DNA of 64,000 nucleotides from Spirilliplanes yamanashiensis. GTDB taxonomy: Bacteria; Actinomycetota; Actinomycetes; Mycobacteriales; Micromonosporaceae. The notes beneath the pieces were generated by a model that saw only the letters and a list, made by a program, of their open reading frames with translations, was not told the DNA's origin and searched no databases. Each line of letters opens with the position of its first letter. Position 1 is the first letter of the stretch. Position numbers and translations under genes: made by a program. Positions 43,044-51,706 of the stretch are shown here, piece after piece. The DNA is taken from positions 1 through 64,000 of the forward strand of contig NZ_BOOY01000018.1 in NCBI RefSeq assembly GCF_016863475.1, written 5' to 3'.

Positions 43044-45892
43044 GGCCGGCTCCGGCGCGGGAACCGGGTCCAGCCGCCACACCGGCGCGGCGGACTGCCC
43101 CCGACCTGCAACCAGGTGGGCGCGTCGGTGTGCACGGCCACGGCGGCGGCGTCGACCGCCACCCGGATGCGGCGCCCGAGGCAGCGGAACCGCACCTCGA
43201 ACCGCGGCCAGGCGGCGGGCGGGCACGGATCGAGGTGGACGACGCTGCCGCGCACCCGGACACCGGCGAAGCCGGCCACGACGGCCTGCCACACACCGCC
43301 CAGGGCGGCGACGTGCAGGCCGCCGGCTGTCGTGCCGGTCGTGTCGCCGAGGTCGAGGTCCATGGCGTGCCGCAGCAGGTGCAGCGCCTCGTCCGGGCGG
43401 CCCGCACGGGCCAGCAGCGCCGCGCTGACCGCCGGCGACAGCGACGAGCCGTGGGTGGTGCGGGGCAGGTAGAAGTCGAGGTTCGGCCCGAGCGACCCGG
43501 TAGCGGTCTCGTCGGGCACCAGATGGTGCAGCATCAGCACATCGGGCTGCTTGATCAGCTGCGACGCGGCGACGCGGGCGCGGCCGAGCAGCACGTCGGC
43601 GGCCACCGGCGGCTCGCCGACGTCGGCGGCGCGCAGCGGGGCCAGCAGCCGGTAGCCGGCGAACTGCTCGTACCGGCCGGTGGCCGGGTCGAACCCGTCG
43701 GCGAGCCGGCCCGCCAGCTCCCGCCAGCCGGCCCGTTCGTCGTCCGGCACGGCGGCGAGGTCGGCCGCCGCGCGCAGGTTCCACCGGGCCATCACATTGG
43801 TGTACGCGTTGTCGTCCACGTCCTCGTGGTACTCGTCGGGGCCGATCACCCGGTCGATGTGGGCGTTCCCCCCGGCGTCCAGCCGGATCCGCGACGCCCA
43901 GTAGCGGGCCGTCTCCGTGAGCAGCGGCGCCCACTCCCCGGTGAGCCGCTCCGGCGTGCCCGTCCACGTGGCGGCGTGCACGGCCGCCCAGGCCACGTCC
44001 GCGGTGATGTGCTCCTCCAGCTCCCCGGTGCGGATCGGCACCCGGGTGCCGCCGAGGTATCCGGCGTTCGGGGTGACGTCGTCGCCGGACACCGCCGACT
44101 CCCAGGGGAACCGGGCGCCGCGCCGGCCGGCGGCCCGGGCCGCCGCCCGCGCCGCGGGCAGCCGCCGCAGCCGGTACCGGACCATCGCGGTCGCGGCGTC
44201 CGGGTCGATGCTGACGACGGCCGGCAGCACGTACGCGTCGGCGTCCCAGAAGACGTGCCCGCCGTAGCCGGTGCCGGACAGTCCGCGGGCGCCGACGGCG
44301 CACTCGTCGTGCCGTGCGGCGGTGCCCCACAGGTGGAACAGGGCGAACCGGATGGCGAGCTGGTCGGCGGGCGCGTCGGGGATCCTGATGTCCACGTCCT
44401 CCCAGCGCAGTGCCCAGGCGGCGCGGTGCTCGGCCAGGACGCGGGCGAAGCCGCGCCGGGCGGCACGGCGGGCCCGGCCGGCGGCGTCCCGGTCGGCGAA
44501 GACGGCGAACCGGCTCACGGTGCGCAGGCCACCGGCGACGGCCTCGGCCTGCACGGCGGCGGCCGTGATCACCGCGCCGGTGCCGGCGTCGGCGGTCCGC
44601 CCCCAGACGCAGCCGCCCGCGTCGCCGGTGGTCCAGGACCGGCCGTCGGACCGGGGGCCGGCCGCCGGGGCACGCAGCGGGGCGCCGCCGGTCAGCCGCC
44701 CGGCGGGACCCTCGGCGCACAACGCCGCCAGCCCGGGCGAGTCCGCGCTGACCAGGCGCAGCGTCCGGATCGGCGGCCCGCCTTCACCCGTCTGCCGGTA
44801 CAGCACCCCGGTACGCAGGTCGAGCACCCGCCGGTCCGCCGCCGGCGGCGGGTCGATGTCCAGTGCGGCCCACTGCGGGCCCGGCAGCAGGTGCTGAGCC
44901 GGCCCGCGCGCGGTGTACCGGCCGTCGGCGACGGTGAGCGGCGCGGCCTCCGGGCCGTCCTCCTCCACCGACCCGCGGGTGGCCAGCCCGCCGGCGCCGA
45001 GCGTGAAGAGGGTCTCGGTGACCCGGTGCCGGAGCCGGTCGGCGCCCGTCTCCACCACGACCCACGCCGGATCCTCGTCGACGCACGGCACCCGGGCCGA
45101 CCGGCGCCGGTCCAGCTGCTCGTCCAGCAGGGCGAGCACTGTCGCCCAGCCGCCCGGGCGGTGCCGGACGGCGGGCCGGGCGCGGCCCCCCGGGCGCCCG
45201 GCGCCCACGGACACCACGACGGCCCGGTCCAGTTCGGGCACGAGCAGCGCCGTGTCGTCGCCGGTGTGGGCGAAATCCCCGGCCACCAGCACGAGACCCG
45301 GCCCGATGCCGCGGCTCGCGAACCGGACGAGCAGGTCGCGCATGGCGTCGCCGCGATCCGCGAGCGACACGTCGACGTGGGTCGCACCGGCGCTCACCCG
45401 CACGTCCGGCAGCCCCGCGGCGGCGACCGCACCGGCGGCCAGGTCGCGGACCAGCGTCGCCGCCGCTGGCCCGGCGAGGCGGGCCCGGTCCGGCCAGCGC
45501 ACGCCGACCACCCGGCGGCCGACCTGGCCGGGCACCCGCCGCGACACCACGCCGCGGCCGTCGAGCCGGGCGCGGATCGCCGTAACGGCGCGGTCCAGCG
45601 CGGCGTCGTCGGCGGCGGACGGGACACGCCGGCCGACCCGCACGGGCCCGCGGGGGCCCAGCTCGTAGACCTCGCCGCCGTGCCGGCAGACCAGGAGCAG
45701 CCGCCCGGGACCCGCGGGCCGGCTGCGCAGCAGGTCGCCGCTGTGGGCGGCCGACGCCCCGGTGGTCACGGCGGCGCTCACACCGGCCGCGACCAGCGCC
45801 TCGAGCCGCCGGCGCAGCGCGGCGGCGCCTCCCGGCGGCGGCCCCAGCGCGTCGGCGGCGAGGACGACCGCCTCGACGGTCCGGTCGATCAT
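43040..45892 (-). CDS. GH65 family glycoside hydrolase/phosphorylase with an inactive HAD-like N-terminal domain
   Basis: A 950-residue fusion. Residues about 1-225 resemble the HAD phosphatase domain seen in actinobacterial GH65 fusions, but the DxD nucleophile motif reads LAADALG, so the first Asp is Ala and phosphatase activity is unlikely. The rest is GH65: GYGGHVFWDADAYVLPAV, ITADVAWAAVHAATW, the catalytic acid in IGPDEYHEDVDDNAYTN, QLIKQPDVLMLHHLVP and RTTHGSSLSPAVSAALLARA. The family acts on trehalose, maltose, kojibiose or nigerose, by phosphorolysis or hydrolysis; the substrate cannot be read from sequence by eye. ATG 45892 with GGAG upstream overlaps the hibernation-factor stop (ATGA). 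Confidence 0.85.
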   Translation of the reverse strand: MIDRTVEAVVLAADALGPPPGGAAALRRRLEALVAAGVSAAVTTGASAAHSGDLLRSRPAGPGRLLLVCRHGGEVYELGPRGPVRVGRRVPSAADDAALDRAVTAIRARLDGRGVVSRRVPGQVGRRVVGVRWPDRARLAGPAAATLVRDLAAGAVAAAGLPDVRVSAGATHVDVSLADRGDAMRDLLVRFASRGIGPGLVLVAGDFAHTGDDTALLVPELDRAVVVSVGAGRPGGRARPAVRHRPGGWATVLALLDEQLDRRRSARVPCVDEDPAWVVVETGADRLRHRVTETLFTLGAGGLATRGSVEEDGPEAAPLTVADGRYTARGPAQHLLPGPQWAALDIDPPPAADRRVLDLRTGVLYRQTGEGGPPIRTLRLVSADSPGLAALCAEGPAGRLTGGAPLRAPAAGPRSDGRSWTTGDAGGCVWGRTADAGTGAVITAAAVQAEAVAGGLRTVSRFAVFADRDAAGRARRAARRGFARVLAEHRAAWALRWEDVDIRIPDAPADQLAIRFALFHLWGTAARHDECAVGARGLSGTGYGGHVFWDADAYVLPAVVSIDPDAATAMVRYRLRRLPAARAAARAAGRRGARFPWESAVSGDDVTPNAGYLGGTRVPIRTGELEEHITADVAWAAVHAATWTGTPERLTGEWAPLLTETARYWASRIRLDAGGNAHIDRVIGPDEYHEDVDDNAYTNVMARWNLRAAADLAAVPDDERAGWRELAGRLADGFDPATGRYEQFAGYRLLAPLRAADVGEPPVAADVLLGRARVAASQLIKQPDVLMLHHLVPDETATGSLGPNLDFYLPRTTHGSSLSPAVSAALLARAGRPDEALHLLRHAMDLDLGDTTGTTAGGLHVAALGGVWQAVVAGFAGVRVRGSVVHLDPCPPAAWPRFEVRFRCLGRRIRVAVDAAAVAVHTDAPTWLQVGGSPPRRCGGWTRFPRRSRP

Positions 45893-46620
45893 CCGCGGCT
45901 CCGTTCGGCGCGCGGCCGGATCAGGGCGACGTTGCCGTCGTAGCGGCGGTACAGCACGCGTCCGCGGCCGGTCGCCGGGTCGGTGAAGAACAGGAACGGC
46001 CGTCCCGGCGCCGATCCGAGGGCGTCGACCGCCGCCGGCACGTCGAGCGCCGGGCCCTCCTCCAGCACCCGGTACCCGGTCCCGCCGTCGGTGTGCACGA
46101 CACCGTCGCGGCGGGTGGCCGCCTCGGTGAACAGGTGGAACGGGTAGTCGCGCAGGTCCATGGTGAACGCCGCCGCGGCCGGCGGCCGCACCGCGAGCCG
46201 GCACTCCTTGATCCGCACGAGCCGGGCCGGTCCGGCCGACGCGGCGACCAGCTCGGGCGGCGGACCGCAGGCGCGCAGCGGCGGTCGCGTCCCGCCGGGC
46301 GCTCCCCGGCGCAGCCGGTCGAGCCGTGCCCGCATGCCGGCGACGGCGCGGTCCACGGCGTCTGTGGCGGTCGACGCGGCGACCTGGCTGCGGACGAGGA
46401 CGCCGCCGGCGACGACCCTGATCTGCGCCACCACGAACGGCGGCCGGCCGGCGTAGCCCGAGATCCGCACGATCGTGTCGCGGGCGGGCGGCTCGCCCCC
46501 GGCCGGCAGTCCCGCCACCGCCCACTCGGCGTAGCTCATCTCACCGCTGGAGACCCGGCCGCGGACGATCACCGCGTCGGGCGCGACCGCCAGCCCGGAG
46601 GCGCGAGAGTCGGGCATCAT
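45889..46620 (-). CDS. HPF/RaiA-like ribosome hibernation protein (dormancy-associated type)
   Basis: A 243-residue protein. Residues about 15-105 fit an S30AE domain (VRGRVSSGEMSYAEWAV, AQIRVVAGGVLVRSQVAAST, DAVDRAVAGMRARLDRL). Residues about 150-240 fit the sigma-54 modulation/S30EA C-terminal domain (DYPFHLFTEAATRRDGVVHT, RPFLFFTDPATGRGRVLYRR, YDGNVALIRP). Long HPFs dimerise 70S ribosomes, and the mycobacterial relative Rv0079 belongs to the DosR regulon. GGGAGGC precedes ATG-ATG at 46620. It is first in the operon with GH65 and Usp; island box 2 ends 63 bp upstream. Confidence 0.85.
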   Translation of the reverse strand: MMPDSRASGLAVAPDAVIVRGRVSSGEMSYAEWAVAGLPAGGEPPARDTIVRISGYAGRPPFVVAQIRVVAGGVLVRSQVAASTATDAVDRAVAGMRARLDRLRRGAPGGTRPPLRACGPPPELVAASAGPARLVRIKECRLAVRPPAAAAFTMDLRDYPFHLFTEAATRRDGVVHTDGGTGYRVLEEGPALDVPAAVDALGSAPGRPFLFFTDPATGRGRVLYRRYDGNVALIRPRAERSRG

Positions 46621-46683
46621 GCCTCCCGTGGTGTCGGTCGCGGGTTCACGGCGAGTACATCGACGACCGCGCTCCGTGCGGCA

Positions 46684-46697
46684 GGGCCGAAAGTCCC
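46684..46697 (-). promoter_or_regulatory. Island box 2 (GGGCCGAAAGTCCC)
   Basis: On the minus strand GGGACTTTCGGCCC, 63 bp before the hibernation-factor start and just downstream of the debranching-enzyme stop. It is among the copies closest to a DosR/DevR-type sequence, with the GGGACTTT half matching. Confidence 0.65.
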
Positions 46698-46701
46698 GAC
46701 G

Positions 46702-48825
46702 TCAGCCGCCCGTGACGCCGATGCCGGTGCCGTCGAGGCCGTCGAGCCGCCAGCCGTGCGCGTCCACCCGCACGTCGACCTCGCGCTCCGCGACCCGCAT
46801 CCGGTTCACGGTCAGCGGCAGGTAGCGGTCCGGGACGGCGGGGTCGCAGTGCAGCCGCTGCCGGGGCACGGCCGGGTGGAAGCGCAGCAGGCTGCGCAGC
46901 AGCAGCAGCGGCGCGGCCGACGCCCACGCCTGCGGCGAGCACGACGTCGGGTACGGCACCGGCACGGCGAAGTCGTCGCGGGCGAAGCCGCAGAACAGCT
47001 CGGGCAGCCGGTGTCCGACGTGGGCGGCGGCGTCCAGCAGCCCCTCGGCGACCCGCTGCGCGTGCGCGGTGTGGCCGTACCGCATCAGGCCCGCGACGCA
47101 GATCGCGGTGTCGTGCGGCCACACCGACCCGTTGTGGTAGCTGATCGGGTTGTACGCGCCCATCGTCGTCGCGAGCGTGCGGACGCCCCAGCCGCTGAAC
47201 ATGGCCTCGGACAGCAGGTGGTCGGCGACCCGGGCGGCCTTGTCGCGGTCGGCGATGCCGGTCCAGAGGCAGTGCCCGACGTTGGAGGTGAGCGCGTCGA
47301 CCGGCCGCTTGTCGCCGTCCAGGGCCACCGCGTACCAGCCCCGCTCCGGCAGCCAGAAGGCGTCGTTGAAGGCCCGCCGCAGCCGCCGGGCCCGGCCGCG
47401 CCAGTGCCGGGCGCCCCGCTCGTCGCCCGCCTCGGCCGCGAACCGGGACCGGGCGCGGAAGGCCGCGTACACGTACGCCTGCACCTCGGCGAGGGCGATC
47501 GGCGCCTCGGCGAGCCGCCCGTCGGCGAAGGTGATGCCGTCGTGCGAGTCCTTCCAGCCCTGGTTCGCCAGACCCGTCGGGGTGCTGCGGGCGTACTCCA
47601 CGAAGCCGTCGCCGTCGGCGTCGCCGTACTCGTCGATCCAGGCCAGCGCACGGTCGGCGGCGGGCAGCAGGTCCCGCACGGCGTCCGGGTACCGGCCCCA
47701 CCGGGCCAGCTCGCCCAGCAGCATCACGAACAGCGGTGTGGCGTCCGCGGTGCCGTAGTAGACGCCGCTGCCGCCGAGGGCGAGCCACGCCGCCGGGCCG
47801 AAGCGCACCTCGTGCAGGATCCGGCCGGGCTGCTCCTCCGTCGCCGGGTCCACGACGCGGCCCTGCCGGTCCGCGAGCGTCTGCAGCGTGCCCAGCGCCA
47901 GCTCGGCGTTGAGCGGCAGCAGCATGTACGAGGTGAGCAGCGAGTCCCGCCCGAACAGCGCCATGAACCACGGCGCGCCGGCCGCCACGACGGCCCGTTC
48001 GGGGTGGGCGGCGTCGTAGATGCGCAACGCACCGAGATCGTCGACGCTGCGGGCGAGCACGGCGGCCAGCCCGGCGTCGCCGGTCGTGACCGACGGGCTG
48101 CCGCGGCGCCAGGCGCGCTGCATGCGGGCCGGCACGGAGTGCTCCACCGGGTGTCCGCCCGGGTGCCGCAACGCCATGGGCCCGGCGGCGGTGACCGGCA
48201 CGACCTCGACGGTGATCCGCCGGGCGCCGTGCGGCGCGAGCGCGACGCGCCAGGTCAGCCGGCCTCCGTCCGCGTCGACGGCCACCTCGGCCGGGATGTC
48301 GCCGGTCACCGAGACGCCGCACGGATGACCGCGGCGGGTGCCGGTGAGGTGCAGGCCGCCGTCGTGCGCGGTCGCCGTGAACGCCTCCGGCGGCTCGGTC
48401 CGGCCCTCCTTGACCTCGAACAGGTCGGCGAAGTCGGCCTCGACGGCCAGCACGACGTCGACGCTCCGGGGCGCCGCAACGAGGTTGCGCACCGTGAGGT
48501 CCTCACGCATGCCGTCGCCCACCCAGCGTTCCCGGACGGTGACCAGCCGGCTGTCTCCCCCGCCCGGCGGCGGCAGCCGGCCGACGAAGACGGCCGCGTA
48601 CGGGTCGGTGACGTGGGCGGCGAGCGCCTCCGCCGGCCGGCCGTCGACGGTGAGGCGCCAGCCGGCGAGGACCCGGGTGTCCCGCACGAACAGCCCCTGC
48701 GCGTGCCCGGCGGCGACGTCGCCGTTCTGCTCGCTGATGCAGAAGGTGGACCCCTCCACAAGGGTCACCGTTCCGGCCGCCGGCGCGGCCCCGGGCGCCC
48801 CGGCGAAGGTCCACGGCTGCGTCAT
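46702..48825 (-). CDS. Glycogen-debranching-type amylo-alpha-1,6-glucosidase
   Basis: A 707-residue protein with the two-part layout of bacterial debranching-type glucosidases. The N-terminal beta-rich domain has FCISEQNGDV, GLFVRDTRVLAGWRLTVDG and RERWVGDGMREDL. The C-terminal (alpha/alpha)6 barrel has APWFMALFGRDSLLTSYMLL, GTLQTLADRQG, FVEYARSTPTGLANQGWKDS, ISYHNGSVWPHDTAI and PVPYPTSCSPQAWASAA. The acidic residues in these loops are the likely catalytic pair. It probably trims alpha-1,6 branches or related glucans and would feed the storage-carbohydrate enzymes next to it. ATG 48825 is chosen as the start of the conserved part; the ribosome-binding site is weak. Confidence 0.8.
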   Translation of the reverse strand: MTQPWTFAGAPGAAPAAGTVTLVEGSTFCISEQNGDVAAGHAQGLFVRDTRVLAGWRLTVDGRPAEALAAHVTDPYAAVFVGRLPPPGGGDSRLVTVRERWVGDGMREDLTVRNLVAAPRSVDVVLAVEADFADLFEVKEGRTEPPEAFTATAHDGGLHLTGTRRGHPCGVSVTGDIPAEVAVDADGGRLTWRVALAPHGARRITVEVVPVTAAGPMALRHPGGHPVEHSVPARMQRAWRRGSPSVTTGDAGLAAVLARSVDDLGALRIYDAAHPERAVVAAGAPWFMALFGRDSLLTSYMLLPLNAELALGTLQTLADRQGRVVDPATEEQPGRILHEVRFGPAAWLALGGSGVYYGTADATPLFVMLLGELARWGRYPDAVRDLLPAADRALAWIDEYGDADGDGFVEYARSTPTGLANQGWKDSHDGITFADGRLAEAPIALAEVQAYVYAAFRARSRFAAEAGDERGARHWRGRARRLRRAFNDAFWLPERGWYAVALDGDKRPVDALTSNVGHCLWTGIADRDKAARVADHLLSEAMFSGWGVRTLATTMGAYNPISYHNGSVWPHDTAICVAGLMRYGHTAHAQRVAEGLLDAAAHVGHRLPELFCGFARDDFAVPVPYPTSCSPQAWASAAPLLLLRSLLRFHPAVPRQRLHCDPAVPDRYLPLTVNRMRVAEREVDVRVDAHGWRLDGLDGTGIGVTGG

Positions 48826-48860
48826 GCCGCCAGGCAACAGCATCCGGCGACCGCGCGCGA

Positions 48861-48874
48861 GGGCCGAACGGCCC
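48861..48874 (-). promoter_or_regulatory. Island box 3 (GGGCCGAACGGCCC)
   Basis: A near-perfect palindrome in the 166-bp divergent gap, 35 bp before the debranching-enzyme start. It could also act on the acyltransferase gene on the other side. Confidence 0.6.
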
Positions 48875-48904
48875 TCCCGGCGACCGGGCGGACGCGACGG
48901 CGCC

Positions 48905-48918
48905 GGGCCGGACGCCCC
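48905..48918 (-). promoter_or_regulatory. Island box 3b (GGGCCGGACGCCCC), weaker copy
   Basis: Second copy in the same divergent gap, 30 bp from box 3 and 73 bp before the acyltransferase GTG. It differs from the consensus at the right arm (GCCCC in place of GnCCC with a free base), so support is lower. Confidence 0.45.
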
Positions 48919-48991
48919 GCCCCCGAACCGCCCATCGCCTCTGCCGCCCGGACCGCCGTGGGCGCATGCTTCCGGCGGGAGGGGACCCGCC

Positions 48992-50125
48992 GTGACACGA
49001 CTGGTGCCGCTCGACGTGACCCGCGTCGCCGTCATCGTGATGGTGATCGTCCACCACGCCGCGCAGCCGTACGGGCCCACCGGCCCCGGGTGGCCGGTGA
49101 CCGACGCCGCGCAGAGCGACTGGTTCCGGCCGTTCTACACGGTGAACGCGGCGGTCGGTCTCAGCCTGCTGTTCCTGCTCGCCGGGTACCTCGTCCCCGC
49201 GTCCTGCGACCGCACCGGCCCGCGGCGCTTCCTGCGCCGGCGGTGGAGCCGGCTCGGGCTGCCGCTGGTGGTCTTCGGCATCGCGGCGAACCTTCCCATC
49301 GCACTGGCCGCCGAGGGGCCCTCCTCGTGGCGGGCCTTCGCCGGTTCGCTCTACGACGACGCGTGGCGGCCCCTCTACCTGCACCTCTGGTTCGTCGCGC
49401 ACCTTCTGGTGTACTCGGCGCTCTACACCGCCTGGCACGCCCTGGCCCACCGGCCGCGGCGGTCGTGGCCGGTGCCCGGTCACCGCGCGATCTTCGCGTT
49501 CACCGGCGCCCTGGCCGCGGTCACCTGGGTGGTGCGGTGGTGGTACCCCGTCGACGAGTGGGTGCCGCTGCTGTGGGTGCTGCCCGTGGAACCCGCCCGC
49601 CTCGCGCAGTACGCGAGCCTGTTCGTCGCCGGGGCGATGGCCTACCGCGGCGGCTGGCTCCGCGGGCTGCCGGGCGGCACCGGCCGGGTGTGGCTGGCGG
49701 TGGGCCTCGCCGCTTCGGTGACCATGGCCGCGGCGCAGCTGGCCGCACCCGGCGGCTGGCACTACAACGAGCTGGCGAACGGCGGCGCGGGGTGGCAGTC
49801 GCTCGTGCGCAGCGGCCTGGAAGCGCTGATCTGCGTCGGACTGGCGGTCGGCGTGCCCGTCGTCGTGCGCGACCTGGTGCACCGGCCGCTGCCGCTGGTG
49901 ACCGCGATGGCGGCGAGCAGCTACGCCGCCTACATCCTGCACCTGTACATCGTCGTGCCGCTGCAGGTGGCGGTCGCCGGCCCGTCCGCCTCCCCGTTCC
50001 TCAAGTTCGGTGTGGTCTCGGTGCTGGCGCTGGCGCTGTCGTTCGGCGCCGCCCACCTGTCCCGCCGGGTGCCGGGTCTGCGCCGGCTGCTCGGCACCGC
50101 ACCGTCGGGCACGCCCGGCGGCTGA
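48992..50125 (+). CDS. Acyltransferase 3 family membrane protein
   Basis: A 377-residue multi-spanning protein with about ten hydrophobic segments. It opens with RLVPLDVTRVAVIVMVIVHH, where the Asp-x-x-Arg and His-His positions are those of the acyltransferase 3 (OafA/Acyl_transf_3) family. It continues with GLSLLFLLAGYLVPAS, RRWSRLGLPLVVFGI and LYLHLWFVAHLL. It would transfer acyl groups to a sugar or lipid at the membrane; the acceptor is unknown. GTG 48992 follows GGGAGGGG. It diverges from the debranching enzyme over a gap with two island boxes. Confidence 0.85.
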   Translation: MTRLVPLDVTRVAVIVMVIVHHAAQPYGPTGPGWPVTDAAQSDWFRPFYTVNAAVGLSLLFLLAGYLVPASCDRTGPRRFLRRRWSRLGLPLVVFGIAANLPIALAAEGPSSWRAFAGSLYDDAWRPLYLHLWFVAHLLVYSALYTAWHALAHRPRRSWPVPGHRAIFAFTGALAAVTWVVRWWYPVDEWVPLLWVLPVEPARLAQYASLFVAGAMAYRGGWLRGLPGGTGRVWLAVGLAASVTMAAAQLAAPGGWHYNELANGGAGWQSLVRSGLEALICVGLAVGVPVVVRDLVHRPLPLVTAMAASSYAAYILHLYIVVPLQVAVAGPSASPFLKFGVVSVLALALSFGAAHLSRRVPGLRRLLGTAPSGTPGG

Positions 50126-50242
50126 TCGTCGCGACCGGACGGGCGCTTCGACCGCGGCGGCCGGACCTTCGCCTCTGCCGGCGCTCCGGGCGGCGACGCA
50201 CGATCGGGTTGACCAGCGCGACATGCGGCTCAGGAGGTCGTC

Positions 50243-50701
50243 ATGGAGATCCAGGAGAGGACGGTGGACGCCCGCGTCGTCGTGGGCATCCGCGAGATGG
50301 TGCCGATCGCCGACCTGAGCGCGTTCTTCGAGCGCGCGATGCCGGCGGTGGCCGCCGAGCTGGGCCGGGCCGGGCTGACGGCCGACGGGCCGCCGCTGTC
50401 CGTCTACCACCAGCGGGATCCCGAGGACTTCGAGGTCACCGTCGGCTTCCCCGTCGAGCGGGCGCCCGCGGCCGCCCCCGCCCGGCTCGCCGTCGAGGAG
50501 CTGCCCGCCGGACCGACCGTGCAGGCGGTGCACGAGGGCCCGTACGACACCCTGCCGGTCACGTACGCGGCGCTCGGCGACTGGCTGAGCGAACACGACC
50601 GCAAGTACGGCGACACGATGTGGGAGGAGTACCTCGTCGGCCCCGACGCGACGGTGGACGCGCTCCGGTGGCGCACCCGCGTCGTGTTCCCGCTCGACTG
50701 A
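50243..50701 (+). CDS. GyrI-like small-molecule-binding protein
   Basis: A 152-residue protein that is one GyrI/AraC-effector-binding fold: two repeats, the first with VVVGIREMVPIADLSAFFER and the second with LPAGPTVQAVHEGPYDTLPV and AALGDWL, ending in MWEEYLVGPDA and RTRVVFPLD. There is no DNA-binding domain, so it is a stand-alone binding protein. CAGGAGG precedes ATG 50243. A poor copy of the island box (CCGGACCTTCGCCTC) lies at about 50161-50175. It faces the same way as the ABC exporter after it, and could bind a ligand of that system; this is inference. Confidence 0.8.
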   Translation: MEIQERTVDARVVVGIREMVPIADLSAFFERAMPAVAAELGRAGLTADGPPLSVYHQRDPEDFEVTVGFPVERAPAAAPARLAVEELPAGPTVQAVHEGPYDTLPVTYAALGDWLSEHDRKYGDTMWEEYLVGPDATVDALRWRTRVVFPLD

Positions 50702-50725
50702 ACCGCGTCCGCCCGGCGCGCCGGT

Positions 50726-50739
50726 GGGTCCTTCGGCCC
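50726..50739 (+). promoter_or_regulatory. Island box 4 (GGGTCCTTCGGCCC)
   Basis: This is the reverse orientation of the other boxes, matching the plus-strand direction of the ABC gene whose GTG is 73 bp downstream. A second, imperfect copy (GGTCCGGTCGGCCC) follows at 50747-50760. Confidence 0.6.
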
Positions 50740-50812
50740 GGACGACGGTCCGGTCGGCCCTGGCCGGACGGCCGCCGGGCGGCGACGGTGAAGGTTGGAC
50801 CGGGGAGGCGAC

Positions 50813-51706
50813 GTGGAGACTGCAATCCGCACCCGGCGCTTGACCAAGCGCTACCGCACCCGCCCGGCGCTGCAGGATCTGGACCTCGAGGTCCCGCGCA
50901 ACGTGGTGTTCGGGTATCTCGGACCGAACGGCGCCGGCAAGACGACGACCATCCGCCTGCTCGCCGGGCTGCTGCGGCCGTCCGCCGGCAGCGCCGAGAT
51001 CCTCGGCCGCGACACCGTGCGCCGGCGCGAGGAGGCGCAGCGCCACATCGGCTACCTGCCCGGCGACTTCGCCGTGTACCGGGACCTGACGGGCGAGCAG
51101 TACCTGCGCTTCATCGGGAATCTGCGGGGCGGCGTCGACCGCTCGTTCGTCGACCACCTGGCGAAGCGGCTCGACCTCGACCGGTCCGTCCGGGTCGGGG
51201 GCCTGTCCCACGGCAACCGCCAGAAGCTCGGGATCATCCAGGCCTTCATGCACCGGCCCGACGTGCTCATCCTGGACGAGCCGACGGCCGGGCTGGACCC
51301 GCTGATCCAGCGCGAGTTCCTCGGTCTCGTGCGGGAGGCACGCGACGAGGGCCGCACCGTGTTCCTGTCCTCGCACATCCTGGACGAGGTGGAGGCCGTC
51401 GCCGACATGGTGGCGATCCTGCGCCACGGGCGCCTGGTCGTCGTCGAGTCCGTCGAGAACCTCAAGGCGCGCGCGGTCCGCCGCATCGACCTCGTGTTCG
51501 AGGGCCCGCCGCCCGTCGCCGCGCTGCGCGCCGTGCCGGCCGTGCGCGAGGCCCGCAGCACGGGTCACACCGCGCACCTGGTCGTGGAGGGCTCGATGGC
51601 CGGGCTGCTCGCCGTCGCGGCCCCGCACGGGGTGGAGCACGTGGTCACCCACGAGCCGAACCTCGAGGAGATCTTCGTCAGGTACTACACGACCGGGAAG
51701 GTGTGA
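50813..51706 (+). CDS. ABC transporter ATP-binding protein (drug/lipid export type)
   Basis: A 297-residue ATPase. Walker A is GPNGAGKTTT (about 37-46), the signature is LSHGNRQKLGI, Walker B is VLILDEPTAGLDP, and the switch His is in VFLSSHILDEVEAVADMVAI. The C-terminal 80 residues are the extension typical of CcmA/DrrA-like exporters of the ABC-2 type. GTG 50813 follows GGGGAGG. Its stop overlaps the permease start (GTGA), so the two form one exporter. Substrate not known. Confidence 0.9.
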   Translation: METAIRTRRLTKRYRTRPALQDLDLEVPRNVVFGYLGPNGAGKTTTIRLLAGLLRPSAGSAEILGRDTVRRREEAQRHIGYLPGDFAVYRDLTGEQYLRFIGNLRGGVDRSFVDHLAKRLDLDRSVRVGGLSHGNRQKLGIIQAFMHRPDVLILDEPTAGLDPLIQREFLGLVREARDEGRTVFLSSHILDEVEAVADMVAILRHGRLVVVESVENLKARAVRRIDLVFEGPPPVAALRAVPAVREARSTGHTAHLVVEGSMAGLLAVAAPHGVEHVVTHEPNLEEIFVRYYTTGKV

